From an uncultured Pelagibacteraceae bacterium (GTDB lineage Bacteria; Pseudomonadota; Alphaproteobacteria; Pelagibacterales; Pelagibacteraceae): 64,000 bases of DNA. Below are positions 42,797 through 52,082 of this stretch, piece by piece. How positions within the stretch are numbered: position 1 is the first letter of the stretch; every line of letters begins with the position of its first letter. The DNA is taken from contig CACFSO010000001.1 of NCBI GenBank assembly GCA_902568975.1, positions 62,001-126,000 of the forward strand, in the 5' to 3' direction. A program made the translations under genes and the position numbers. Under the pieces are notes generated by a model. That model was not told where the DNA came from. It made no database searches and was given only the letters and a program-made list of their open reading frames with translations.

Positions 42797-44239
42797 TTAA
42801 ATTGAGTTAAATTCTTCAATTTTATCATCAAGAGAAATCATGTGATTGTAATGATCAAGCCAAAACTGTTGATTTTTTCTTTTTTCAAAATCATTTAAAC
42901 TTATTCCTTGTTGTTCAACCCAAGTGTAATATCCTAAATTAAATATTCTTTCTTTGTCATTTTGAGATAATTCAAGCATATTATCAGAATTAATTCCGAC
43001 TATATATTTTTTATAAATATTTGCACATGCCGCATTATCAAAAACACCTTGATAATTATTTTTTGTTTTTTCCAATTCAGATAAATAAAGATCAGCACCA
43101 TCAGTTGCAACCGTTATAATAGCGTCTTCTTTTCCCAAATTCATATATTTGGCTAATTTTATAGAAGCCAAGATATTTGCTATACTCGAAAAACCAAATT
43201 CAGGAAATTTATTTACCATTGAATTTTCTAATCCTAGATTATTAACTAAATATTCTTTACCAACTTTAGTGTTAAATACTAAATTTAAATTATCAGTAGC
43301 TTTATCTGATATATCTACTACAAAATCAGTATTCATAACATTATGAATCAAAGGAACATGTTTATCTCCGATACCTTGAATATTGTGTTCTCCATAACCA
43401 TTTTTTAATAAAGTTGGACATTCAAGTGCCTCAACCACTGCAGTTTGGGTTCCTAAACTATTTTTAAGATAATCTCCTGCTGCTAAAGTACCACTTGAAC
43501 CTGAAGCACTAACATAAAATCTTGGCTTTAAATTTGACTCTTTTTTAACTTTTAAAAAAGATTTTTCCAAAGAAGGTCCAGTAACCGCTCTATGTATTGC
43601 ATAATTATAGTATTCAGAAAATTGATTAATAATATCATTTTTTGGATCTTTTTTCAGTTCATTGCAAGTATCATATATTTCTTTAACATTGCTTTCTGTA
43701 CCAGGTGTTTTGATTATATCTTTTGGATTTTCTACCCATTTTTCTAACCAATCAAAACGTTCTTTGCTCATACCTTCTGGTAAGATGGCAATACTTTTTA
43801 GTCCCAAGATTTTTGAGATTGCTACCCCACCTCTACAATAATTTCCAGTAGATGGCCACACAGCTTTATGTTTTGAATAATCAAAATCGCCATTTAATAT
43901 TCTTGGTAGCAAACAGCCATAGGCTGCTAGAACTTTATGTGCAGTAATAAGCGGGAATAATCTTCCTATATTAACAATAATTTTTGTTTCAATTCCTGTA
44001 AATTCACTTGGAAGAATAATATGTTCAGGCACTTCTTGAAATTCATTATGATCTCTACTGTTAAACCAATGAACTCTAAACAAATTTAAAGGGTCCATTG
44101 CATCTTTATTTACTTTCTTGAGTTTATTTATAATATTTTTATCTAGTGAACAAGGATTACACAGTTCAGATATTTTGGGTAATGCTATACCTTTTTTTTT
44201 GAAATATTCTGAGGTTTTGTTAACTATTGCTTCGTTCAT
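42797..44239 (-). CDS. Fold-type II PLP-dependent enzyme of unknown substrate
   Basis: A 480-residue PLP enzyme of the tryptophan-synthase-beta/cysteine-synthase fold. The likely Schiff-base lysine is in LITAHKVLAAYG (about residue 117). WPSTGNYCRGGVAI is the Asn loop and SASGSSGTLAAGDYL the phosphate-binding loop. It has an extended N- and C-terminus relative to cysteine synthase. It is the first gene of the amidinotransferase group, 73 bp upstream. Reaction unknown. Confidence 0.82.
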   Translation of the reverse strand: MNEAIVNKTSEYFKKKGIALPKISELCNPCSLDKNIINKLKKVNKDAMDPLNLFRVHWFNSRDHNEFQEVPEHIILPSEFTGIETKIIVNIGRLFPLITAHKVLAAYGCLLPRILNGDFDYSKHKAVWPSTGNYCRGGVAISKILGLKSIAILPEGMSKERFDWLEKWVENPKDIIKTPGTESNVKEIYDTCNELKKDPKNDIINQFSEYYNYAIHRAVTGPSLEKSFLKVKKESNLKPRFYVSASGSSGTLAAGDYLKNSLGTQTAVVEALECPTLLKNGYGEHNIQGIGDKHVPLIHNVMNTDFVVDISDKATDNLNLVFNTKVGKEYLVNNLGLENSMVNKFPEFGFSSIANILASIKLAKYMNLGKEDAIITVATDGADLYLSELEKTKNNYQGVFDNAACANIYKKYIVGINSDNMLELSQNDKERIFNLGYYTWVEQQGISLNDFEKRKNQQFWLDHYNHMISLDDKIEEFNSI

Positions 44240-44338
44240 AAATAGATGAAATCAATTTAATTCAATTTTTTTTTTTAATATACTATATAACTAATAAATT
44301 TTAATATGTCTCATTATGCTTTTATATAGAATTAGATA

Positions 44339-45166
44339 ATGTCGCTATTGAGCACAAAACAGCTTAAACAATATAAAGAACTTGGTTTTGTATCGCCTAT
44401 TGATGTTTTAAAACCTGAAGAAGCTAAAGAAATCAGAAAAGAGATAGAGAAAATCGAAAACAAATGGCCAAACGAACTTGAGGGATTAGGAAGAAACTAT
44501 GTTCATTTAATTTCACCTGTTTTTGACAAAGTTGGTCATAATAGAAAAATTTTAGATGCAGTAGAGAGCATTATAGGCAAGAATATTCTTATTTGTGGAA
44601 CCACACTTTTTATAAAAAATGCAAATGAAAAGGGCTTTGTAAGTTTTCATCAAGATGCAAAATATATTGGACTTGAACCTTATAATTGGGTCACAGCCTG
44701 GATAGCTGTAACAGATTCCAATGAAGAGAATGGCTGTATGAGAATGTGGGCAGGTTCCCATAAAAGCAAACTTCAGCATCATAATCAAAAATTTGATAAA
44801 AATAATTTATTAACAAGAGGACAAACTATTGAAAATGTGACTATCGAAGAAACCCAGCCTATTGTTTTAAAAGCAGGCCAAATGTCATTACATCATCCTA
44901 GAGTTGTGCATGGCTCAGGTTTGAATAAAAGCAATGATAGAAGAATTGGATTTGTCGTTCAAAGCTATATTGGAACTAATGTAGATCAGGTTTTGGGTAA
45001 AATGTATGTTCAGTTAGCTAGAGGAAAAGACTTATTTAAATATCACGAGCATGTTAAAAGAAGTAAAAAATTAATGAACAAAAAAGATATTTTAACTAGA
45101 CAAAAAGCTAATAAAGAATTATCAAAAATTTTTTATTCAGGAGCTAAAAAAGTAGGAAATTATTAA
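44339..45166 (+). CDS. Phytanoyl-CoA dioxygenase-family oxygenase
   Basis: A 275-residue Fe(II)/2-oxoglutarate oxygenase. Iron ligands are H104 and D106 (SFHQDAKYIG) and H191 (RVVHGSG); R201 or R202 follows for 2-oxoglutarate. TAWIAVTDSNEENGCMRMWA is the typical PhyH core. It is cytoplasmic. It pairs with the MOSC gene 2 bp downstream. Substrate unknown; bacterial members hydroxylate ectoine and many secondary metabolites. Confidence 0.87.
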   Translation: MSLLSTKQLKQYKELGFVSPIDVLKPEEAKEIRKEIEKIENKWPNELEGLGRNYVHLISPVFDKVGHNRKILDAVESIIGKNILICGTTLFIKNANEKGFVSFHQDAKYIGLEPYNWVTAWIAVTDSNEENGCMRMWAGSHKSKLQHHNQKFDKNNLLTRGQTIENVTIEETQPIVLKAGQMSLHHPRVVHGSGLNKSNDRRIGFVVQSYIGTNVDQVLGKMYVQLARGKDLFKYHEHVKRSKKLMNKKDILTRQKANKELSKIFYSGAKKVGNY

Positions 45167-45168
45167 AA

Positions 45169-45948
45169 ATGAATTGCATAATTAATTCTATAAATTATTG
45201 TCCAGTTAAATCTTTATCTTTTCAAACAATAAATTCTTGTAATATAAAAAAAAAATTAGGTATGCCAAATGATAGAATTTTTGCATTTTCAAGAAGTATT
45301 ACAAATGAACAAGCCAAATTAATTGAAAAAAGTCCAAATGATAGAAAATTAAATAATTTTTTAACCTTAAAAAATACCCCTGTATTAAATAAATATAATT
45401 TTGTTTATAAAAATGAAAAATTAATATTAACTCTAAATAATAATGAATTAATTTCAATTTCTGAAAATGATCCTAATGAAAGATCTTTACTTTCAGAAAA
45501 ATTGATAGAATTAGAAGATTCATTAGCCAAGCCCATATATCTTTTAAAAAATAATGATTTCCCTTTTTATGATACATCTCATTCGAATAAAATCTTTAAC
45601 TCTATGTCTTTAATAAATCTAAATAGCATTAAAGATTTCGAAAAAAAAATAAATAAAAAAGTTGAATTTCAAAGATTTAGAGGAAATTTTTATGTTGAAG
45701 GCTTAAATCCTTGGGAAGAGAGAAATTGGATTAATAAAATTATAAAAATTAATAATTGTAATTTTAAAGTTGAAAAAAATATTCCAAGGTGTGTCGCAAT
45801 AAATATTAAACCAAAAACTGATGATAATAGTTTAAATTTACTTCAATCTTTAAAGAAAACATATAATCATTTTGATATGGGAGTTTACTTAACTGCATTA
45901 GAAGATGGAAAAATTAATATTGGTGATAAATTAAAATTAAATCATTAA
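45169..45948 (+). CDS. MOSC-domain protein
   Basis: A 259-residue protein with an N-terminal MOSC_N beta-barrel (INYCPVKSLSFQ, KLGMPNDRIFAF) and a C-terminal MOSC domain. The latter has FQRFRGNFYVEGLNPWEERN and a conserved cysteine in IPRCVAINI. MOSC proteins handle sulfur or act with molybdenum cofactor, often in N-hydroxyl reduction. It is coupled to the PhyH oxygenase by a 2-bp gap. Confidence 0.83.
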   Translation: MNCIINSINYCPVKSLSFQTINSCNIKKKLGMPNDRIFAFSRSITNEQAKLIEKSPNDRKLNNFLTLKNTPVLNKYNFVYKNEKLILTLNNNELISISENDPNERSLLSEKLIELEDSLAKPIYLLKNNDFPFYDTSHSNKIFNSMSLINLNSIKDFEKKINKKVEFQRFRGNFYVEGLNPWEERNWINKIIKINNCNFKVEKNIPRCVAINIKPKTDDNSLNLLQSLKKTYNHFDMGVYLTALEDGKINIGDKLKLNH

Positions 45949-46064
45949 TTTATATTTAAGTTATCTTATCATCAACCTCAGATTGAATTATTTATTATAT
46001 ACAAACATGTTATTTTTTAGTTAAATTATTTTTTTCAAATTAACTAAATAGAGAGGAATACTCA

Positions 46065-46910
46065 ATGAGTAGATTTTCAAAATTAATTACAGTTTTTCTT
46101 GTACTTCTTTTTAGCGTTTCTTCTGTTAATGCCAAAACTTTAACAGAAAGATTAGCTGATGGACACAAGTTAAGACTTGGTTTTGGTACTGCTGTGCCTT
46201 GGGCATATGCAGGAGATAATGGTGAAGCATTAGGTTTTGTTAATATGATTGCTTTAACTGTTTTAGAAGAAATGGGAATTACAGAACATGAAACAAAAGT
46301 TTTTGAATGGTCAGGATTAATTCCAGGAATAAATGCAGATCGTTCAGATATGATTACTGGCGGTATGTACATTTTAAAAAGTAGATGTGAAAATATTGAC
46401 TTTTCAGATCCTATAGGAGTTTTTGGTGATGCAATGTTAGTTCCTAAAGGGAATCCAAAAGGAATTAACAACTATGCAGATGTTATTAGAACAGGAGCCA
46501 CGCTTGTTACTGGTACTGGTTTCAATACTGTAGAAGCTGCTAAAAAATTTGGTGTACCTGATAGTCAAATGTTATTAGTAGAAGGTGAAGTAGGAATACT
46601 TGCTGCTATGAAAGCAGGTAGAGCAGATGCTGCTGTACAAACGTTTTTTGGCGCAAAAGAGCATGAAGAGAAAACTGGTGGTGCATTTGAAGTAACTGAT
46701 CCTAAGGCTATGCCAAAAGAAACAGTAAATGTGGTTGGAATTGGTTTTAGAAAAAGTGATGATAAGTTCAGAGAAGCATTCAATGCTGCTTTAGCTAAAG
46801 TTTTAGCCAACCCAGGTAAAATGTTAGAGAGAGCTGGTAAGTATGGGTATGATAAAGCTCAACTTCCTCCTCCAGATATGACTACAGAGTGGGCTTGTTC
46901 TACTAAGTAG
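46065..46910 (+). CDS. ehuB: Ectoine-type ABC periplasmic binding protein
   Basis: A 281-residue family-3 receptor with a signal peptide (1-23, ending VNA). KLRLGFGTAVPWAYAGDNGE, GSLIPG-like WSGLIPGINADR, DMITGGMYI and SRCENIDFSDPIG match EhuB, which binds ectoine or hydroxyectoine. PDSQMLLVEGEVGILAAMKA is the hinge region. It is followed by a terminator-like hairpin, then the two permeases and the ATPase. Related quaternary amines are also possible ligands. Confidence 0.85.
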   Translation: MSRFSKLITVFLVLLFSVSSVNAKTLTERLADGHKLRLGFGTAVPWAYAGDNGEALGFVNMIALTVLEEMGITEHETKVFEWSGLIPGINADRSDMITGGMYILKSRCENIDFSDPIGVFGDAMLVPKGNPKGINNYADVIRTGATLVTGTGFNTVEAAKKFGVPDSQMLLVEGEVGILAAMKAGRADAAVQTFFGAKEHEEKTGGAFEVTDPKAMPKETVNVVGIGFRKSDDKFREAFNAALAKVLANPGKMLERAGKYGYDKAQLPPPDMTTEWACSTK

Positions 46911-46929
46911 ATATTTAATATAATTTTTA

Positions 46930-46965
46930 ATCAGGCGACTAAAAAAGGTCGCCTGATTTTTTTTT
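46930..46965 (+). terminator. Hairpin with T-tract between ehuB and ehuC
   Basis: ATCAGGCGAC (46930-46939) pairs perfectly with GTCGCCTGAT (46948-46957) around an 8-nt loop, followed by nine T. It starts 20 bp after the ehuB stop. It would reduce read-through into the permease genes. Confidence 0.92.
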
Positions 46966-46988
46966 AAAAATTAATCGAGGTACTAACT

Positions 46989-47660
46989 GTGAGTTATTTT
47001 ACATTCTTAGCTGAACATGGCTCAACATTACTATTAGGAACAGTCACTACTATTAAAGTTTTGATTTGTTCAATGATACTTTATGTAATTATATCAATGA
47101 TTTTTGGGTTAATGCGTTTGTCTAAAAATCTTGTTATTCAAGGTATTGCAACTGTTTATATAGAATTTTTCAGAGGAACATCTTTATTAGTCCAGTTGTT
47201 TTGGGTTTATTATGTATTACCTTTTTTTGGTCTTTCTTTAGAAGCTTTTGTTGCAGGAGTAGTTGCCTTAGGAATGAATTTTGGAGCTTATGGAGCCGAA
47301 ATAGTTAGAGCAGGAATATTAGCAGTTCCAAAAGGACAGTGGGAAGCAGCACATGCTCTTAATTTTAGTCCTTCAAAAAGAATTAAAAGAATTATTATTC
47401 CTCAAATATTTCCTATTATTTTGCCTCCGGCGGCAAATTTGACTGTAGAACTTTTAAAGGCAACCGCACTTGTAGCTTTAGTTACAGTCGTTGACTTAAC
47501 TTTTGAAGCAAAACAAATTAATTCTATTACGTGGCTTTCAGCCCAATGTTTTGGAACAGCCTTGCTAATTTATTACATAATGGCAAGATTTGCGCTTGTT
47601 CCTTTTTTAAGATGGCTAGAAGTATTGGCAGCTAGAAAAGTTGGAAGGGAAAAGGCGTAG
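46989..47660 (+). CDS. ehuC: Ectoine-type ABC permease EhuC
   Basis: A 223-residue permease with GTG start and five segments. The EAA-type loop is GQWEAAHALNFSPSKRIKRI followed by I-I-P-Q. YIEFFRGTSLLVQLFWVYYV is the typical His/Glu/polar-amino-acid permease segment. It overlaps nothing; ehuD follows 4 bp later. Confidence 0.88.
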   Translation: MSYFTFLAEHGSTLLLGTVTTIKVLICSMILYVIISMIFGLMRLSKNLVIQGIATVYIEFFRGTSLLVQLFWVYYVLPFFGLSLEAFVAGVVALGMNFGAYGAEIVRAGILAVPKGQWEAAHALNFSPSKRIKRIIIPQIFPIILPPAANLTVELLKATALVALVTVVDLTFEAKQINSITWLSAQCFGTALLIYYIMARFALVPFLRWLEVLAARKVGREKA

Positions 47661-47664
47661 AAAT

Positions 47665-48342
47665 ATGGAAATGGGATTTAGATGGGATTTTGCGTACGAA
47701 ATTTTACCGCAAATGTTATTAGCAACTTTAAATACAATAATTGCAGCAGGCGTAGGTTACGCAATAGCTCTTATAGTAGGTTTATTTTTCCTATTAGGTC
47801 AAAGAACTCCTTCTAAAATTATAAATGGAATTAATAGAGAAATAGTAGAATTTATTCGTTCAACGCCACTTTTAATACAATTGTTCTTTGTTTATTTTGT
47901 ATTACCTCAATTTGGAATAACTTTATCTGCTTGGTTATGTGGAATGATTACAATCGGCCTACATTTCGGAACTTATCTTTCCGAAGTTTATAGGGGAGCA
48001 TTAGAAGGGGTATCAAAAACACAATGGGAAGCTTGTAGAGCATTAAATTTTTCAACTATCTACACATATAGAAGAATTGTTTTACCCCAAGCTTTTCCAA
48101 TAGCAATTCCAGGAATGGGAAATTATTTAGTGGGTATTTTTAAAGATACACCACTTTTATCAACAATAGGTGTAGCTGAATTATTTCATGCAGCAACTGC
48201 AGTAGGTGGATATAATTATAGATATTTGGAACCGTATACAATGGTTGGTATAATCTTCTTAATTCTTTCTGTACCAGCCGCTATGTGGGTAAGAAGGTTA
48301 GAAGCTAGAGTGAATTTGGCTCAAGGAAAAATAAAACAATAA
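47665..48342 (+). CDS. ehuD: Ectoine-type ABC permease EhuD
   Basis: A 225-residue permease from the ATG at 47665. A TTG at 47641 would overlap ehuC by 20 bp, but GGGAAAAGG before 47665 supports the shorter start, and EhuD proteins begin near FRWDFAYEILPQML. The EAA loop is QWEACRALNFSTIYTYRRIV. REIVEFIRSTPLLIQLFFVY is the conserved first loop. Confidence 0.88.
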   Translation: MEMGFRWDFAYEILPQMLLATLNTIIAAGVGYAIALIVGLFFLLGQRTPSKIINGINREIVEFIRSTPLLIQLFFVYFVLPQFGITLSAWLCGMITIGLHFGTYLSEVYRGALEGVSKTQWEACRALNFSTIYTYRRIVLPQAFPIAIPGMGNYLVGIFKDTPLLSTIGVAELFHAATAVGGYNYRYLEPYTMVGIIFLILSVPAAMWVRRLEARVNLAQGKIKQ

Positions 48343-48354
48343 AGGATTTATATT

Positions 48355-49146
48355 ATGGAAAATAAAAATTCTGAAGAAATAATTGTAAAGTTTGAAGAAG
48401 TAACAAAGCAATACGGTGACTTAGTAGTTCTTGATAAGTTGAATTTAGATATTAAAAAAAATGAAATGGTTTCAATTATTGGACCATCAGGTTCAGGTAA
48501 AACAACAGTTCTAAGAGTTTTAATGACTTTAGAAAAAATTAATGGTGGCGTTATCCATTTAGATGGTGAACCATTAACTCATACTAAATCTAATGGAAAA
48601 CTAGTTGAAGCTGATGAAAAGTATTTAAGAGCAAGACGTTCAAAAATTGGAATGGTGTTCCAACAATTTAATTTATTTCCACATATGACAGCTCTTCAAA
48701 ATTGTATTGAAGCGCCAGTAGAAGTGCTTGGTATGAAAAAAGAGGAAGCAGAAGAAAGGGCATTAGAATTATTAGAGTTGGTTGGTTTAACAGATAAGAA
48801 GGATCAACACCCAACAAGATTGTCAGGAGGACAACAACAAAGAGTTGCAATTGCAAGAGCTTTAGCAATGAGACCCAAAGTAATGCTTTTAGATGAGATT
48901 ACATCGGCACTAGACCCTGAGGTGGTTGGAGAAGTTTTAAATGTTATTAGGTCACTAAATAAAGAACATAACCTTACAATGATTATGGTAACCCATCAAA
49001 TGGGTTTTGCTAGAGAAATATCGGATCGAGTATGTTTTTTTAATGAGGGAAAAATTTTTGAACAAGGACCTCCTGAAAAACTTTTTGGAGATCCTCAAAA
49101 TGAAAGAACTAAGCAATTTCTTCACGCAGTTCTTGATGCCCACTAA
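48355..49146 (+). CDS. ehuA: Ectoine-type ABC ATPase EhuA
   Basis: A 263-residue ATPase of the polar-amino-acid class. Walker A GPSGSGKTT, Q-loop MVFQQFNLFPHMTALQN, signature LSGGQQQRVAIARALAM, Walker B VMLLDEITSALDP, with Ile where Pro or Ala is usual, and switch His in VTHQM. It ends with a 4-bp overlap with the convergent GMC gene. Confidence 0.92.
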   Translation: MENKNSEEIIVKFEEVTKQYGDLVVLDKLNLDIKKNEMVSIIGPSGSGKTTVLRVLMTLEKINGGVIHLDGEPLTHTKSNGKLVEADEKYLRARRSKIGMVFQQFNLFPHMTALQNCIEAPVEVLGMKKEEAEERALELLELVGLTDKKDQHPTRLSGGQQQRVAIARALAMRPKVMLLDEITSALDPEVVGEVLNVIRSLNKEHNLTMIMVTHQMGFAREISDRVCFFNEGKIFEQGPPEKLFGDPQNERTKQFLHAVLDAH

Positions 49147-50726
49147 TTTTGCAAAATAAGATCAGAAGCTTTTTCAGCAATCATTAAGGTAGGAGCATTT
49201 AAATTTGCACTTGGAATTTCAGGCATAACAGAAGCATCTACGACTCTTAAATTTTGAACTCCTATAACTTTTAAATTTTCATCAACCACAGACATGTCAT
49301 CAATGCCCATTTTGCAGGTACCACATGGATGATAGGCAGTTTCTGCATTAGATCTTATATATTCATTTAATTCATCATCAGTTTGTTTGTTTGATCCAGG
49401 ACCTACTTCTTTTCCAGAATGTTTTGCTAGGGATGGTTGAGATAAAATTTTTCTTGCAACATGAATACATTCTCTTGTTTGTTTTAAATCATCTTCATCC
49501 TGTAAGTAATTAAATAATATTTTTGGATAATCATAAGGATTAGAAGAATTTAGTTTAACTGATCCTCTGCTTTTTGGGTGATTTGGACTAGCATGTAATT
49601 GATATCCGTGGGAACTTGGATTGACCAAGCCATGATTAATAACAAATGATGGAAAAAAGTGAAATTGTATATTAGGGATTTTTCTTTCCGGAGAAGATTT
49701 TGCAAAACCTCCAACTTCTAAATATGACTTAGAACAAGGTCCAGATTTAGATAAAAACCATTGCATCCCAGCTATAACTTTTGGAATTAACTTTGTATAT
49801 GTATAAAGAGTATCTGCAGTTTTGCATTCCTGCATAATATATGTTTCTAAATGATCTTGCAGATTTTTTCCAACACCTTTTAAATTATTAACAACATTTA
49901 TTCCTTTTGATTTTAAATGATCCGCATCACCAACTCCTGAGAGCATTAATAATTGAGGAGAATTTATTGATCCACCACTTATTATTAATTCTTTCTTAGC
50001 ATAAAATTTTTCAATTTTATTTTTAATTTTTACTTCAATGCCAATTGCTTTTTTTCCTTCAAAGATTATTTTTTCAACAAACGAATTAGAAAAAATATTT
50101 AAATTTTTTCTACTTTTAGCAGGATTTAAATAATATTTTGCTATACTTGCTCTTTCTCCTTTATGAATTGTGGTATCAAACATTCCAAAACCTTCTTGGT
50201 ATTCACCATTCATGTCAGGATTAATTTTATATCCCGCCTCAGAAGCGGAACTTAAAAATGCTTTAAATAGAGGGTTATCATTTTTAGATTGATCTACAGG
50301 AAGCAAACCCAGAGATCCTCTATATTGATTTGAACCCTCTGACCATGTTTCAATTTTTTTAAAATATGGAAGAATTTTTTCATATGACCAAGATTTTAGT
50401 CCAAAACTTTCCCATCTTTCATAATCATTTTTATTACCTCTTACAAAAACCATTCCATTATGAGCCGAGCACCCTCCAATCATCTTTCCCCGAGGGCAAA
50501 ATAATCTTCTATTATTTAAATATGGTTCTGGTTCAGAATAATACTTCCAATTATATTTTGGATCATGCATTGTATATAATAATGCTAAAGGCATTTTAAC
50601 TTTCCATATATCACTACTTTTGCCTGCTTCTATTACAGCAACTTTATTATTTTTATTTTCCGATAGTCTATTTGAAAGGACGCAACCAGCAGAACCAGCT
50701 CCAATAATTATATAATCAAATTGCAT
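49143..50726 (-). CDS. GMC-family FAD oxidoreductase (choline dehydrogenase-like)
   Basis: A 527-residue flavoenzyme. Rossmann FAD motif IIGAGSAGCVLSNRLSE at the N-terminus, GGCSAHNGMVFVRGN signature 1, GSINSPQLLMLSGVG signature 2, and the catalytic His in AYHPCGTCKMG with Asn in NLNAPTLMIAEKASD at the end. The closest characterised group is choline dehydrogenase, but GMC enzymes vary in alcohol substrate. It lies 11 bp after the TauD-type gene on the same strand. Confidence 0.87.
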   Translation of the reverse strand: MQFDYIIIGAGSAGCVLSNRLSENKNNKVAVIEAGKSSDIWKVKMPLALLYTMHDPKYNWKYYSEPEPYLNNRRLFCPRGKMIGGCSAHNGMVFVRGNKNDYERWESFGLKSWSYEKILPYFKKIETWSEGSNQYRGSLGLLPVDQSKNDNPLFKAFLSSASEAGYKINPDMNGEYQEGFGMFDTTIHKGERASIAKYYLNPAKSRKNLNIFSNSFVEKIIFEGKKAIGIEVKIKNKIEKFYAKKELIISGGSINSPQLLMLSGVGDADHLKSKGINVVNNLKGVGKNLQDHLETYIMQECKTADTLYTYTKLIPKVIAGMQWFLSKSGPCSKSYLEVGGFAKSSPERKIPNIQFHFFPSFVINHGLVNPSSHGYQLHASPNHPKSRGSVKLNSSNPYDYPKILFNYLQDEDDLKQTRECIHVARKILSQPSLAKHSGKEVGPGSNKQTDDELNEYIRSNAETAYHPCGTCKMGIDDMSVVDENLKVIGVQNLRVVDASVMPEIPSANLNAPTLMIAEKASDLILQN

Positions 50727-50737
50727 TAATAAAATTT

Positions 50738-51565
50738 TTAGTTTGGACGATCACCTTCAATAGCAATTCTATCCATAACTCTTTCATGACCAAGTCCTCT
50801 TCCAGGAAAAAAGTCAGTTAAACCTTGGTGTTGAGTACTTCTATTATCCCATATAGCGATTGCATTTTCTGTCCATTTAAACCTACAAGTAAAATCTAAT
50901 CTTTCTTGGTGAAGAAAAATTTCTTTTAAAATATCTTCACTTTCATTTTTGTCCATATCCAAGATTTTTTTTGTATACATTGAATTTACATACAATATTT
51001 TTTTACCTGTTTCTGGATGAGTTCTAACTATCGGATGTTGATTTGAGTATTCATCAATATTTCCGTTTCCTTCCATTTCTTCATATTTTTCAACAAACGC
51101 AGCAGCTCCTAATGAACTATGAATAGCTTTTTTATCTTTTATTTTTTCTTTTATTTTTTCACCAAGAGTTTCAAAAGCCACTTCCATATTTGAGAACATA
51201 GTATCTCCTCCTACAGGTGGAATTTTTATTGATCTTAAAATTATAACTTTAGTTGGTTTTACATTATAACTCACATCAGTATGCCATGTTTCTCCCCACT
51301 GATGTTTTTCATTTGCTCCTTTTATAATTCTTACAATTTCTGGATATTTTTCTCTTCCTTTTACATAAATATGTCTTTCCAAAGGACCAAAATATTTTGC
51401 TAAACTGATATGTTCTTCCGGTGAAATATCCTGATTTCTAAAAAATAACACTTTATGTTCTAATAATAAATTATTAATTTTTTTACAATTTTCTTCTGAA
51501 GAGTCTTTTAGATCTATCCCTTTTATTTCAGCTCCTAATGCACCAGATAATAAATTAATTTCCAT
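50738..51565 (-). CDS. TauD/TfdA-family Fe(II)/2-oxoglutarate oxygenase
   Basis: A 275-residue oxygenase with iron ligands H95 and D97 (TWHTDVSY) and H246 (STQHQG), and R262 (HERVMDR) for 2-oxoglutarate. VGGDTMFSNME and WDNRSTQH are typical family segments. It lies 2 bp after the thioesterase gene and before the GMC gene. Not long enough for gamma-butyrobetaine hydroxylase with its zinc domain. Substrate unknown. Confidence 0.88.
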   Translation of the reverse strand: MEINLLSGALGAEIKGIDLKDSSEENCKKINNLLLEHKVLFFRNQDISPEEHISLAKYFGPLERHIYVKGREKYPEIVRIIKGANEKHQWGETWHTDVSYNVKPTKVIILRSIKIPPVGGDTMFSNMEVAFETLGEKIKEKIKDKKAIHSSLGAAAFVEKYEEMEGNGNIDEYSNQHPIVRTHPETGKKILYVNSMYTKKILDMDKNESEDILKEIFLHQERLDFTCRFKWTENAIAIWDNRSTQHQGLTDFFPGRGLGHERVMDRIAIEGDRPN

Positions 51566-51567
51566 AA

Positions 51568-52035
51568 TTATTTTTTTAGTTTACCAGATAAAGCTAAATT
51601 ATCTGTATTAAATTTTGATTTGTTTTCTTTAATAAAGTCATCCATTATTTTTAATTTTTCTTCTTCAAACTCTATTACTTTTCTCTTATTTAAATCTATA
51701 TACAGAGATAAATTTTCCATTGTTGCTGATAAAGTATGATTTTTTTTTTCATACATTTCGCACTTAAGATGCAATCTTTTTTTATCATGATCAAAATGTG
51801 TTAAAAAAATATCTACTTCCTCATCTTGTTTTACTTCATTATTATAAGTCGTGCGAGTTTCTACAACCATAGTGCTTCTTTTAGTTGTTTTTGCGTAGGA
51901 ACCTCCCATTTTAAATTTTTCGAGTATAGCTTCCCATGCTTCATCAAAAATTAAAACATAATATGCCATATTCATATGATCATTATAATCAGTCCATTCT
52001 TTAATTATTTTTCTCGTTGTAAGGTATACTGACAT
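51568..52035 (-). CDS. Hotdog-fold thioesterase, likely betainyl-CoA type
   Basis: A 155-residue hotdog protein with the active-site region EWTDYNDHMNMAYYVLIFDE (W-x-D-x-x-x-H-M-N) of the 4-hydroxybenzoyl-CoA thioesterase class. TRTTYNNEVKQDEEVDIFLT and LHLKCEMYEK follow as expected. Next to a divergent BKACE enzyme, the arrangement resembles CdhB/CdhC of carnitine degradation, where the thioesterase frees glycine betaine from betainyl-CoA. That role is inferred from context. Confidence 0.78.
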   Translation of the reverse strand: MSVYLTTRKIIKEWTDYNDHMNMAYYVLIFDEAWEAILEKFKMGGSYAKTTKRSTMVVETRTTYNNEVKQDEEVDIFLTHFDHDKKRLHLKCEMYEKKNHTLSATMENLSLYIDLNKRKVIEFEEEKLKIMDDFIKENKSKFNTDNLALSGKLKK

Positions 52036-52082
52036 TTTTCTTTCCTAAGTCTTTTTAAGATAGTATAAATCTATAAATTAAA

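Noticed and set aside
46040-46471. Minus-strand frame of 143 codons over ehuB
   Set aside because: It covers a receptor gene with strong family similarity, and its product has no recognisable motif.
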